Assembly: GCA_963971225.1 (NCBI GenBank)
Contig: OZ020267.1
Location: 89,269,648-89,333,647 of the forward strand
From: Melieria omissa
Taxonomy: Eukaryota > Arthropoda > Insecta > Diptera > Ulidiidae
Reading direction: 5' to 3'
Length of the DNA stretch: 64,000 nt
The notes under the pieces are model-generated. The model saw only the letters and a program-made list of their open reading frames with translations. It was not told the origin of the DNA and did not search any database. Below, piece by piece: positions 54,695 through 64,000 of the stretch; position 1 is the first letter of the stretch, and every line of letters begins with the position of its first letter. The position numbers and the translations under genes are program-made.

Positions 54695-56196
54695 ATGGTT
54701 AAACTGAAGCTGCTGAAGGTTGACCAGCTGAAGAAGGAGCTGGCTGCCTGGAATTTGCCGACTGCTGGCGGTAAGGTGGAGTTGCAGCTGCGTTTGCGAG
54801 AGGCGTGTGAATCAAGAGGCATTGATTGGGCTGCACACGCGTTCGGAACGCAGGAACAAGAGGCGTCGGCCAAGGTGGAGGAATCGCTTGCTGGTGCTGC
54901 GTCGATGCAAAGTACGGCTGCAGCGGCTACGCCACCACAAGCAATGGACATGAGCCAGTTAATGGTTGCACTTAAAGGCATGTTTGAGACTTCCAACCGT
55001 GAAATGGCAGCCAAAATGGAAAATGAAAATCGCGAAATGTCGACGCAAATGGCAACGAAACTGGAAACCGCGAATCAGGAACTTTCGGCGCAAATGGCAA
55101 CGAAACTGGAAACCGCGAATCAGGAACTTTCGGCGCAAATGGCAGCGAAACTGGAAACGACGAATCAAGAAATAGCAAGGATGGAAACGGCGACCCGTGA
55201 AATATCGGAGCAAATGGAAGTGTGCAACCGAGAAATGGCGACAAATTCTGCGCGCATAGAACAGAAGGTGGAGGAAATTTCCGATAGACTGAACGGGAAA
55301 GTTGAGCATCTTGAGACGCGAATGGACAAGTGGGACAAACGAGTTGACAGTCTGGAGGATTCGGTAAACAGGAAAATCGATGAGCGGCTTAGAGAAGTGC
55401 AGCCACGAGAATGTTTGCCGGCGGTTCCGGAAAGTTTCGCCACCCGAACAGAAGTGCCTACTTATGATGGTGCTACGCCGTTCGATACATTTAAACTGCA
55501 ATTCGACTTAGCTGCTTTGGAAAATCAGTAGACCGATATCAGGAAGGGTCGGAGATTGGCACTGGCGCTGAAAGGTCCTGCGGCTGAGGTAATGAAATCA
55601 GTTCCGGAATGCTCGAGAAGTGATTATGAGGCCGTCATGAGAGCGTTGGCAGCGAAGTACAGCAACGAGCACAACCATACGCTGTACTATTGTGAGCTGA
55701 AGAACCGCAGGCAAAGAGCCAGCGAGGCGCTGCAGACATTGAGCGGCTCATACAGTTGTGCTACCCAAAATTCGGCGCTGATGATCTCGAAAGGATGAAG
55801 ATTGAGTCGTTCATTGAAGGTCTTCATGATCCCGAGACACGTCGCAGTGCGTTGATGATGGGCAAGCCGACATTTAAGGAGACGGTGACCAGCGCGATGA
55901 CATATGAAGCGACATGGATTGGAGGCAATCGGTATGCATCTGCAAGGATACGTCAAATCCAGCCGGACAGCGACATTTCGATTCAGGCCATAAGCTCTGA
56001 GACACCGGGCAGGCCACGGGTTGTCTCCTCTAAAGTTGTTTGCTGGACATGTGGCAAGCAGGGTCACATATCACGAGACTGCCGCCAACGAAAGAGGCGA
56101 TCCCGTTCTCGATCGCAATCGCCTGAAGCGAGGAATACTGACGATCGAGGCTCAGCCAACAAGCGCAGGGCTGAGGACGAGGAGTCGTTAAACTAA
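54695..56196 (+). pseudogene. Gag of element B: SAP, coiled coil, capsid-like, zinc knuckle; broken
   Basis: Structural protein that packages the RNA. ATG 54695. Residues about 5-40 (LLKVDQLKKELAAWNLP...GGKVELQLRLREA) read as a SAP motif, a DNA/chromatin-binding helix pair. Residues about 90-240 are a long coiled coil that includes a 15-residue repeat (MATKLETANQELSAQ) encoded by two perfect 45-bp units at 55048 and 55093 and a diverged third at 55138. TAG at 55529-55531 stands where element A has a Trp codon. The capsid-like part follows in the same frame, until 13 bases are missing near 55735 relative to element A. It then resumes at 55756 with a CX2CX4HX4C knuckle (CWTCGKQGHISRDC near 56041) and an RS-rich tail to TAA 56194-56196. 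Confidence 0.85.
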
Positions 56197-56229
56197 AACG
56201 GGTCAGCCCAAAGGGGCGTGAGCTGATCC
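56187..56229 (+). promoter_or_regulatory. Candidate -1 ribosomal frameshift signal, gag-pol
   Basis: Heptamer G TTA AAC in the gag frame (56187-56193), directly followed by the gag stop TAA. Six bases later an 8-bp stem begins: gggtcagc (56200-56207) pairs with gctgatcc (56222-56229, one G-U), with ccc/ggg able to pair inside the loop. A shift of -1 here enters the pol frame, which is open from this point on. The arrangement is repeated in element A at 40195-40236. Confidence 0.6.
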
Positions 56230-59200
56230 CCACAACCCGCTGCCCCACCGTCCTTGTCTCACAGCTGAAACGGCAACCCAGCAGCTTGACGATTGAAGGA
56301 AAGATAGATGGAAAGTTGTTCGTGTTGACACTGGATACTGGAGCGTCATATTCGATCATAAAAAGGAAGCTTCTGAAGAACTGGGAACCGCTGCATGGCA
56401 TACAGCTGAGGACTGCGACTGGCGAGCGTGCGCCGGTAAGAGGAAAAGTAACAAAAACAATTGCTATCGGCACCAGCAGCCTGGAGCATGAGTTCATCGT
56501 CGCGGATATAATGGACGACGTGATTATCGGCGTGGATTTCATGATTAGGCATGGTTTTACGCTGGACCTGAAAGAAAATGTGCTGAAGTATGCCAACGTT
56601 GAATTCCCCCTGCACACTGGCTATGACCGAAGCGTGGCGGTAAGGAAAGTTGTCTCGTGTCAACACCAGAAGATACCAGCGAATTCCGAGGCGATTGTGT
56701 GGGCTAAGGTGGACGAGGACGATGGGACAAGTCGGCTGTGGGTTGTGGAAGCGCCAAAACAAGGACACGACAACATAATAATCGGACGTACATTAGTGGA
56801 ACCCAAAAATGGCAAAATACCAGTCAGGATACTCAATCCACTGAACACGACCAGATATGTCGGAAAAGATGCGGTCATTGGCGAGTGTAGAGAGGCTGAA
56901 GCAGTTGTCAATTGCGAAAGCAGTCCACCCGGAGGAAGTAAGAAAAGCGGTTCTAACATGGACGCCATACCGCAGACCCAGTGGAGCAGTGAATTGACAG
57001 GCGAGCAGAAACAGAAGGCGCGGTCACTCCTGCAGCACTATGGGTCAATATTTGCAATGGAAGCGGGCGGAAGAACAGCCATAGTGAAGCACAACATCGA
57101 CACCGGAAGCGCGAAACCAATCCGCCAACCGCCAAGACGAGTTCCTCTGGCCAAGAGGGAAGAGGTCACAAATTTGATTGGAAACATGCATACAGAAAAG
57201 GTCATAGAGCCTTCGTCAAGTCCTTGGTGCTCGCCGGTCGTGCTAGTCAAGAAAAAGGATGGCAGTACCCGATTCTGTGTGGACTATCGGAAGCTCAATG
57301 ACGTGACCAAGAAGGACAGCTATCCACTACCTCGGATCGATGACACCCTGGACACACTGTCAGGCACACAGTGGTTTTCCACACTCGACTTACGCAGCGG
57401 CTATTGGCAGGTGGAACTTGCAGACCAGGACAAGGAGAAAACGGCTTTTAGTGTTGGCGACGGTTTGTGGCAGTTCACCGTCGTTTGGACTCTGCCGTTT
57501 GGACTCTGCAACGCACCAGCAACATTCGAGCGGCTAATGGAGCGTGTGCTGAAAGGGCTGCATTGGCGGACGTGTCTGGTATACCTCGACGACATAATCG
57601 TGATGGGCAAAAGCTTCGACGACCACCTGGAAAAGCTGAAGGGGGTATTTGAGCGAATACAGAAAGCCGGGCTTAAACTCAACCCAAAGAAGTGCTCGCT
57701 GTTCCAAAAAGAGGTCAAGTATTTGGGTCACACGGTTTTCGCTCGCGGAGTACATACGGACGAAGGCAAGGTCACGGCGGTGAAGGAGTGGCCCCGGCCA
57801 CGCAATCTACACGAACTCCGCAGTTTCCTGGGCCTGTGCACATACTACCGAAGATTCGTTCCCGGATTTGCGAACATAGCTGGCAGCTTGCACAAACTGA
57901 CGAAAAAGAATCAAGCCTTCGCGTGGGGTGAAGAGCAGGAGCAGGCTTTTGCACGACTGAAGGAAAAACTGTGCACTGCTCCAATTCTGGCCTTCCCCGT
58001 GCCTGGAGAGATGTTTGTGCTGGATACAGATGCAAGTGGGCATAGTATTGGCGGTGTGCTGTCACAGATAATAGATGGCCAAGAACAAGTGATAGCGTAC
58101 TACAGCAAAATTTTGTCAAAGCCTGAACGCAACTACTGTGTGACCCGAAGGGAGTTGCTCGCAGTACTGGAATGCGTGAAACACTTCCATAAATACCTGT
58201 ATGGGCAAAAGTTTCGCCTGCGCACAGATCATGCGGCATTGAAATGGCTACTGAACTTTAAAGATCCGGAAGGCCAATTGGCGCGGTGGATCGAGCGGCT
58301 GCAGAGCTACGACTACACGGTAGAGCATCGCAAGGGTAGCAGCCATGGAAATGCCGATGCCTTGTCACGCCGTCCGTGCAAAACCGAATGCAGGCATTGT
58401 TCGCGAGCCGAAAGCAAAGAGCAGATAGTGGACGTACGATTGGTCAGCGTTCTGCCAGAGGAGGAGTGGTCTGCGGAGAGGATACAAAAGGACCAGCGCG
58501 AGGATACGGATCTTAAAAAAATCATTGAAGGCAAGGAGCAAGGCGCACGTCCAGACTGGCAGGAGATGGCCGGTGAGAGCCCGATCGCGAAGGCTTACTG
58601 GGCGCAGTGGCAAAGTCTGCGGCTGTCTGATGGTTGCCTATACCGCGAGTGGGAGAGTGAGGATGGCCGGACCAGCAATTCCCTAATTTTAGTCCCGAAA
58701 TGCAGGATCAACGAGGTGATCGAGGCATACCATAACGACTCTAGCGGAGGGCACCTAGGCATCACAAAAACTGTCGCCAAAATAAAAAGGCGATTCTACT
58801 GGGTAGGATGCCAGGAGTCTGTCGCCGATTGGATTAAGAGCTGTGATCGATGTTCGGCTGCGAAAGGGCCAGCAAGAAGATCTCGGGGCCGCATGCAGCA
58901 GTACAACATGGGAGCGCCCTTTGAGCGAATTGCCATGGACGTCGCCGGGCCATTCCCACTTAGCACTCAAGGCAACAAATATGTGCTGGTGGTGATGGAC
59001 TATTTCAGTAAATGGCCCGAAGTGTATCCTATTCCTAACCAGGAGGCCACCACGGTCGCGGAAATGTTGGTAAACAACTGGGTGGCCAGATTTGGAGTTC
59101 CATTGGAGTTGCACTCGGATCAAGGCCGGAATTTCGAGTCTCTTGTATTAAAAGAAGTGTGTGAGCTACTAGGAATAAGGAAAACTCGCACCTGTCCTTT

Positions 59201-59798
59201 GCATCCCCAGTCCGATGGCATGGTGGAACGATTCAATCGAACACTGGAGGAATATCTGCGGAAAGTAGTAGGCAGGAATCAAAAGGATTGGGACGCGCAT
59301 ATTCCGCTGTTCTTGATGGCGTATAGGTCAGCCCCGCACGATACGACATCACTCACTCCAGCCCGAGCAGTGTTCGGCACAGAGCTGAGATTGCCTGCTG
59401 ACTTGAAGTTCGGAGTGGTCAGCACGACGGAAGGCGCTAAGACTGATTACGCAGTTAATAAGCGATCGGAGCTGGAAGAAATCCACCAGTTTATAAGGGA
59501 CCGTATCCAACTGGTCAGCGATAAGATGAAAGCCAGATATGATCTACGAGCTAACACAGCGGGGTTCCAAGAAGGCGATCTGGTAATGCTTTACAACCCG
59601 CAGCGCAGGAAAGGTTTGTCTCCAAAGCTTCAAACGTCATGGGAAGGACCGTACAAAGTCGTGACCAGGATTAATGACGTGGTGTACAGGGTTCAACGCT
59701 GCTGCAGCGGAAACGCCAGGCTGAAAGTAGTCCATTTGGAGCGCCTGGCGTCTTACTCCGGCGGAGCCTCGGTACTTGTTCGGGACGAACAAGTCTAA
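56205..59798 (+). CDS. Pol of element B (protease, RT, RNase H, integrase)
   Basis: Open from the gag end to TAA 59796-59798, with no ATG before the protease, so it is expected to be made as a Gag-Pol fusion by -1 frameshifting. Protease LDTGAS near 56332. RT: FCVDYRKLNDVT near 57275, LDLRSGYWQ (first Asp) near 57385, YLDD at 57582-57593. RNase H: LDTDASGHS near 58020, YCVTRRELLAV (catalytic Glu), LRTDHAAL. Integrase: HHCC finger near 58733-58860, MDVAGPF near 58936, HSDQGRNFES near 59115 and VERFNRTLEEY near 59226 (D,D,E), then a C-terminal domain; no chromodomain seen. Odd: between FTV and PFGLCNA (57479-57510) three extra residues from a 14-base tandem repeat replace the conserved Met of the MPFGL motif, probably impairing RT. 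Confidence 0.9.
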   Translation, partial: SPKGRELIPTTRCPTVLVSQLKRQPSSLTIEGKIDGKLFVLTLDTGASYSIIKRKLLKNWEPLHGIQLRTATGERAPVRGKVTKTIAIGTSSLEHEFIVADIMDDVIIGVDFMIRHGFTLDLKENVLKYANVEFPLHTGYDRSVAVRKVVSCQHQKIPANSEAIVWAKVDEDDGTSRLWVVEAPKQGHDNIIIGRTLVEPKNGKIPVRILNPLNTTRYVGKDAVIGECREAEAVVNCESSPPGGSKKSGSNMDAIPQTQWSSELTGEQKQKARSLLQHYGSIFAMEAGGRTAIVKHNIDTGSAKPIRQPPRRVPLAKREEVTNLIGNMHTEKVIEPSSSPWCSPVVLVKKKDGSTRFCVDYRKLNDVTKKDSYPLPRIDDTLDTLSGTQWFSTLDLRSGYWQVELADQDKEKTAFSVGDGLWQFTVVWTLPFGLCNAPATFERLMERVLKGLHWRTCLVYLDDIIVMGKSFDDHLEKLKGVFERIQKAGLKLNPKKCSLFQKEVKYLGHTVFARGVHTDEGKVTAVKEWPRPRNLHELRSFLGLCTYYRRFVPGFANIAGSLHKLTKKNQAFAWGEEQEQAFARLKEKLCTAPILAFPVPGEMFVLDTDASGHSIGGVLSQIIDGQEQVIAYYSKILSKPERNYCVTRRELLAVLECVKHFHKYLYGQKFRLRTDHAALKWLLNFKDPEGQLARWIERLQSYDYTVEHRKGSSHGNADALSRRPCKTECRHCSRAESKEQIVDVRLVSVLPEEEWSAERIQKDQREDTDLKKIIEGKEQGARPDWQEMAGESPIAKAYWAQWQSLRLSDGCLYREWESEDGRTSNSLILVPKCRINEVIEAYHNDSSGGHLGITKTVAKIKRRFYWVGCQESVADWIKSCDRCSAAKGPARRSRGRMQQYNMGAPFERIAMDVAGPFPLSTQGNKYVLVVMDYFSKWPEVYPIPNQEATTVAEMLVNNWVARFGVPLELHSDQGRNFESLVLKEVCELLGIRKTRTCPLHPQSDGMVERFNRTLEEYLRKVVGRNQKDWDAHIPLFLMAYRSAPHDTTSLTPARAVFGTELRLPADLKFGVVSTTEGAKTDYAVNKRSELEEIHQFIRDRIQLVSDKMKARYDLRANTAGFQEGDLVMLYNPQRRKGLSPKLQTSWEGPYKVVTRINDVVYRVQRCCSGNARLKVVHLERLASYSGGASVLVRDEQV

Positions 59799-59809
59799 GT
59801 GATGGACAG

Positions 59810-60243
59810 TGATACGATGAGAAATTTTGTGCCGCACTGTACAGAAATGCATTTCTCCGCACGAATGGTTTCCAAGCATACTTTTAGGCATGCACTGTGA
59901 AGTACAGCAAAACTGTTATAAATTCGCTTGGTATAGTCCGATATGGCAAGGATGGTTCTCGAAGAAATGGGCTGTGCGAGAATGGTCGAGCGCTTTCCAA
60001 TTAGAAGTGCAAGAAACTTCGGCGCGATAAGAAAAGTGGTATAAAAGCAGCAGTGGCAGCGCAAGGGGTCGAGTCTGTGTTAAGCAAGCAAAGTGGTAAC
60101 AAGTGTAGATACAAGCGAAGTGTGAATTCTGTAAATAAAGCGATTGTTAGTTTTGACTACGTTGCGCCGGATAACTGAAGTTGTTTTATTTTCAAATACA
60201 ATCAAAACGAACCGTCGATAACGAACTGGGGAAATTCGTAACA
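59810..60243 (+). repeat. 3' LTR of element B
   Basis: 434 bp. Differs from the 5' LTR by five substitutions (in order C/T, T/A, T/G, T/C, A/G) and no indel. TATAAAAG at 60040-60047. Confidence 0.95.
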
Positions 60244-60247
60244 ATAT

Positions 60248-60592
60248 CAATGTATTGGATGTCAAAACCCCTAAAGCCTATAAACATTCAATATTTTCAA
60301 TCACTATGCATGTTATGTACGTTGCCACATAAGCAAAAAGGTCTTTTTACCTTTAAACATTTAAGAAAATAATAACAGCAACTTTTTTTTTACAAACCCG
60401 ATTTTTTAATTGTCCCCTTCAGCCTCAATACAACGAGTTACACGATTTTGCGACTTTGGAAATACTTAAAAAAAAGTTTTCTGATGAGGAAAAAAAACGT
60501 AATATTGGATGTTTGTTTGATGCATATTTTTGTACCGATGACACAAACATACTTTCACTTTTGACGGAATGACTTAAATCAAAAAGTATGTA
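60248..60592. other. No gene recognised
   Basis: AT-rich flank with A and T runs, no frame with a motif. Confidence 0.5.
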
Positions 60593-61943
60593 ACATAAAG
60601 AGTGTGCATCTCATACAAGCAAAAATTTGAATGCGGGTGCTGATATCGCCACCCGTCTTCTGGATGCGGGGGGGTAGACAACGAGAGGAAACACTTGAAA
60701 CGACAGCACAATGCTCTGAGCGCAAATCATAGAAACACGAATGCTGCGTCTGCGCTCACTCGTTCATTCTCGCTCAATTGTGCGACGAGGAGGAAGACGA
60801 TGTGCTGTTGTTCTTGTTGTTGCGCTGGCGAAAAGCTGAAATTGTAAAACGATTTATATTTTCTGACTGGCTTTTGTTCTTCTTCTATAAGCCTGCACGG
60901 CGTCGCATATTGCTCCTGAACTCACTGCTGACTGTAGTGTGCGAAAAATCATAGAAAAGAAAATATAATATGGCTGGCATGGCGACCTATATGATCGCTA
61001 CAGGCAATTCAAAAATAAATAATAAGTAATCAATAAAAATGGAATTGGAAAGAAAAGAAAACGTTTTTATTAGCCGTAATAATTTTCCGTCTCGTTCTTT
61101 GGAACTTTTCTTACGGCCCACATATAATGCTTGTTTAAAAGAACTAAAATAAGAAAATCTAATATTGTAAATTTATGATCACATCATTCGCCATGGAATC
61201 ATTCAGGTGTAGAACATTTAAACTATTTTTAAACGTAGGCATGCCGTAATACCATTTTCTTATGACAAAATACTTGTCTTATTATTTCTTTATTTAGTGC
61301 TTTAGTAGTGCTTTCGCCCTTTTGAAAGTCAATAGACCTATTAAATTATTTTTTTCCATACAATCTTCTAACCCTCCGTTAGATTTCGATACAAAAAAAA
61401 AATTAAAACACGCATCTAATTATTTTTAATTTCAAGTGTTTCACGAATTTTGAAGTCAATATGCCTCAGTTCATTTTTTTCGTAGTTTTCCCATATTCTT
61501 AAAATTGTAATTAAGCATGTGAAAATATAAACAAATAATTTTACTTCGAACTCGCCACGTAAAAATATTTGCAAACATTTTAAATTGGGATCAACCACCA
61601 AATTTTTAAATTAATCAAAGCATTGGCCAGCAAAAAGCCATACACCACAAAGATTCGATTGATGGTGACATTGCAGCAATTTTTTCAGCAATCACAACAC
61701 AAAAAAGCATACACACAATAAACGACAACACCAAAAACATTAGCGAATCCCGAATCATCTTCGCTGAAACGACGATGACGAAGCTTTGGTTCGTTGTTTA
61801 CTCTTCGCTTGCGCTTCGGCGAACAAGATCGCAAACTGTTGAGCGCGAGCAAATTTCCCGCAACCTATGCCTCCGCTCATCTCTTCCCGCCCGCATCAAG
61901 AAACACGCTTGACAAATTTTTGAAGATCCGTATTCTTTATATT
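60593..61943. mobile_element. Non-autonomous P-like element, both ends present
   Basis: The left end (ATAAAGAGTGTGCATCTCAT core) and the right end read inward on the minus strand (ATAAAGAATACGGATCTT core) form imperfect terminal inverted repeats, and both resemble the terminus at 12491. Inside, 60597-61010 matches 8945-9365, 61118-61165 matches 16213-16262 inverted, 61541-61610 carries the reverse complement of the 54-bp subterminal motif, and 61855-61943 matches 12491-12600 inverted. No transposase code. About 1.35 kb; the ends are estimates within several bases. Confidence 0.6.
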
Positions 61944-61994
61944 CTATATTCTTTGCTTAAATTCAAATTTCATGAAATTTTGACTTAAAATCGG

Positions 61995-62230
61995 GAAAAA
62001 ATGTTAATTTCCAAGTTCTGGCTTTGCTCCTCCTTCACTCACACCTTGATTTTTTCAAACAAAATCTTGGCGCTGTTTCTGATGAGCACGGTGAAAAGTT
62101 TTACCAACAAATGAAGCTACTTGAAGTATGTAGCAATGCTCGCTGAGTACGTTTGGAATTTGAATCGCAATATTGACCATCTGAGCATTCCCGTAAAGCG
62201 ACAGCGTCTTTTTGAAATCATAAAAATTGT
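61995..62230 (+). pseudogene. Fragment of an arthropod repeat protein (LGAVSDEHGE type)
   Basis: 62036-62145 encodes LGAVSDEHGEKFYQQM and then, in another frame, MLAEYVWNLNRN. I know this pairing from proteins that are repeated in many arthropod genomes (usual form ...SDEQGERFHQD... then ...MMADYCW...), probably part of a DNA transposon; the superfamily is not known to me. Several stops and a frame change make it a relic. Confidence 0.45.
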
Positions 62231-62660
62231 TTATTTTATTATGAGGGAACTTTTTGTTTGGAGACCACCTGAACTATTTTTCAATGGAAATTATTTTTTT
62301 ATATTCAACAGCAGAGCAAGCAATTTCCTGTTTAAGGCATTTTATTTTTTTGGGGGGAAGTTTTGAGAAAGTTTTGGTGTTTAAAGACCCCCCCTTCCTT
62401 ATTTTTTAATGGGGAATATTTTTCTCAATACAAGCCTTTTATGAAAAATTGTTCCGAAAAACATGAAAAGGGGGGTAAGGAAAGGGGTAGGGGTTCATGT
62501 GTGCACAAAAAATATTCACACTTTTAATGCAAACAACTTTGTCTTAGACATCAAAGCTCTAGCTCTTCAAGTTTTTATACTTTCCGTGTAAAAATCTATA
62601 GGGACCCCTTTAACCTTTATGTGCAAACTAGTAGGGCCCTGCGGCTTTGCACGCAAGCTT
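62231..62660. other. Low-complexity spacer
   Basis: Runs of T, G and C (gggggga near 62353, ccccccc near 62386, gggggtaagg near 62472) with no convincing frame. Confidence 0.5.
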
Positions 62661-63420
62661 GAAGTCAATGAGCCCAATAATCAAGTTTCTTCATAATACA
62701 CTTTAAAGGCGATGCTACGCCTCTTTTACGTAATGCCCAATCCATTCCTCCAGTCGAAGGGTGTGACCCGGTTTCGTTGATATGCGACTTTTAGTTCCAA
62801 AGTTACGCGGAAAATTTCAGTCACAAAAAATATGCCCCGCCCCTTGTTCAACGCCCATAACATTTTTGCCCGTAGTATGACACATCTATGGGACGATGGT
62901 ATACAAACTTCAAAGCTTTCCAACTTATTGTTCCAAAGCTATTCCAATTCCGTCCAATACCCACCCCATTCCCCCTGTCGAAGGGCACATCTAAATCTTA
63001 AATCTTTGAAGTATGATTTGTAGTTCAACAGTTCAAAACATTTCAGTTGCTTAAAAAGTACCACGCCCCTTGTCCAACGCTCACAAAGTTTTACCAGTGA
63101 AACGGCACAGCGGTGGCCCCGCACCAAATTTTAATGCTGCCCGATTTCTCATTCCGAAGATATTCCATATTGAAAATTTAAGTTGTATGGGCGGTGCCAC
63201 GCCCCCTTGTAAAGAACCCACCCCATTTTCCCTATTGAAAAACACAACTAAATCGTACGTTTATACCGATTGTCATTGATGTGAGCGCCAGCGCCAGATA
63301 CCAGCGAAACGGAACATCTAAACGGTGGCCCTGCACCAAATTTTAATGCTGTCTGACTTCTCATTACGAAAATATTCCATAGTAAAAATTCAAGCTGTAT
63401 GGGAAGTGCCTCGCCTACCT
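62661..63420. repeat. Diverged tandem repeat, about 0.2-0.25 kb units
   Basis: Phrase gcaccaaattttaatgctg recurs at 63121 and 63330 (209 bp apart), each followed by a tctcatt.cgaa.atattccat line. A ccattcccc...cgaag/ccattttccc...gaaaa line recurs near 62745, 62966 and 63223. Words like gtgccacgcccc occur between. Copies are old. No coding sense. Confidence 0.55.
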
Positions 63421-64000
63421 ATCGGGTCGTATTCGCACTATGTGGTTTACCGAGACTTACTCAAGACGAACATTCCGTGAAAAATTCAACTAATCGGCTG
63501 TCTAGTTTTTGAGTTTTAGTGTCGTGGGTCCAACAAACAAACATACATTAATTTTTATGTACAACATATAGATTTTTGCTGCAATGACTTGCAATAATTT
63601 TTTTATATCCGTATTGTTTTGCACAAATATACCACAGTTAATTTCTGTCATCATAATGGGCTTTGCAGGGAAGCGTAAAAGGTGGGCGTAGTCAACCTTA
63701 TATAGCCTATGTTTACCACTATGAAACACATAATTATTTTACATCAACATTAATTTTCAGACATGTACTGTAGCTTTGTTTTGTTAGCTTAGTGGGCACG
63801 GAAAGTAGGCGTGGCCGATTATATTATTGTTTACTAAATTAAGTCTAATCAAATTACAGACTTTGAGAAATGAGGGGTGTAAATTCAAACAAATTCGAAA
63901 AATATTCTTAAAGATACTTATAATTAGATAACAAGGTACCAAATACGCGTAAAAGTAACGCGAGATCAATATCCAAAGAATTTGAGCGGCTATTGAATTC
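63421..64000. other. No gene recognised
   Basis: AT-rich end of the window; short frames only, without motifs. Confidence 0.5.

Larger units (their letters stand above)
54199..60243 (+). mobile_element. Ty3/gypsy LTR retrotransposon 'B', full length
   Basis: 6045 bp with 434-bp LTRs that differ at 5 positions, ATAT duplication at 54195-54198 and 60244-60247, a primer-binding site at 54634 (TGGTGTCAGAAATTGGGGA), gag, a candidate -1 frameshift site and a long pol. Pol is homologous to element A, while the upstream half of the LTR differs from family A. Confidence 0.95.

Overview
This window looks like repeat-rich, probably heterochromatic, nuclear DNA of a higher (brachyceran) fly. A tephritid fruit fly is plausible, but that is a guess from the mix of element families. 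There is no operon structure, rRNA or free-standing tRNA gene, and no convincing host protein gene. Nearly every open frame belongs to a mobile element: non-LTR retrotransposons of the LOA, R1, RTE-like and jockey/CR1-like groups, Ty3/gypsy LTR elements, a THAP-domain P-element relative, Tc1/mariner, piggyBac-like and Harbinger-like DNA elements, and a tRNA-derived SINE.

Layout. 1-4511: two broken LOA-type elements and two Tc1/mariner scraps. 4512-12490: a composite block (SINE piece, 412-like integrase piece plus LTR, RTE-like reverse transcriptase, half of a P-like non-autonomous element, and a LOA element inserted into it). 12491-16262: a P-like element with subterminal 54-bp repeats and a nearly intact THAP transposase. 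16263-19285: Tc1 fragments in a palindromic arrangement, split by a 5'-truncated R1-clade element with a clear 15-bp target duplication. 19286-24860: an apparently full-length R1-clade element with two intact ORFs joined by a TGATG stop-start. 24861-38435: an almost identical second copy of the composite block, now carrying a jockey/CR1-like insertion, a longer LOA ORF2 and a tiny piggyBac-type MITE, flanked by a 0.75-kb direct repeat.

39016-44330: a decayed gypsy element with two LTRs and a 4-bp target duplication. 44347-49000: solo LTRs, an intact SINE, LINE pieces, a fold-back element and a TTAA MITE nested in each other. 49381-52607: Tc1-like and Harbinger-like remnants, the latter holding another solo LTR. 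53100-54171: a further LOA piece. 54199-60243: the youngest-looking LTR element, whose two LTRs differ at 5 of 434 positions; it has a SAP/coiled-coil Gag and a 1170-codon Pol in the -1 frame after a candidate frameshift signal. 60593-61943: a second non-autonomous P-like element. 62000-64000: low-complexity and diverged repeats.

The elements act independently of the host, but their nesting gives a relative history. LOA went into a P-like element, the P-like transposon into LOA, Tc1 fragments and R1 came after, and the composite block was duplicated recently. Most coding copies are broken. The R1 pair at 19782-24355 and the LOA ORF1 copies are the best preserved reading frames.
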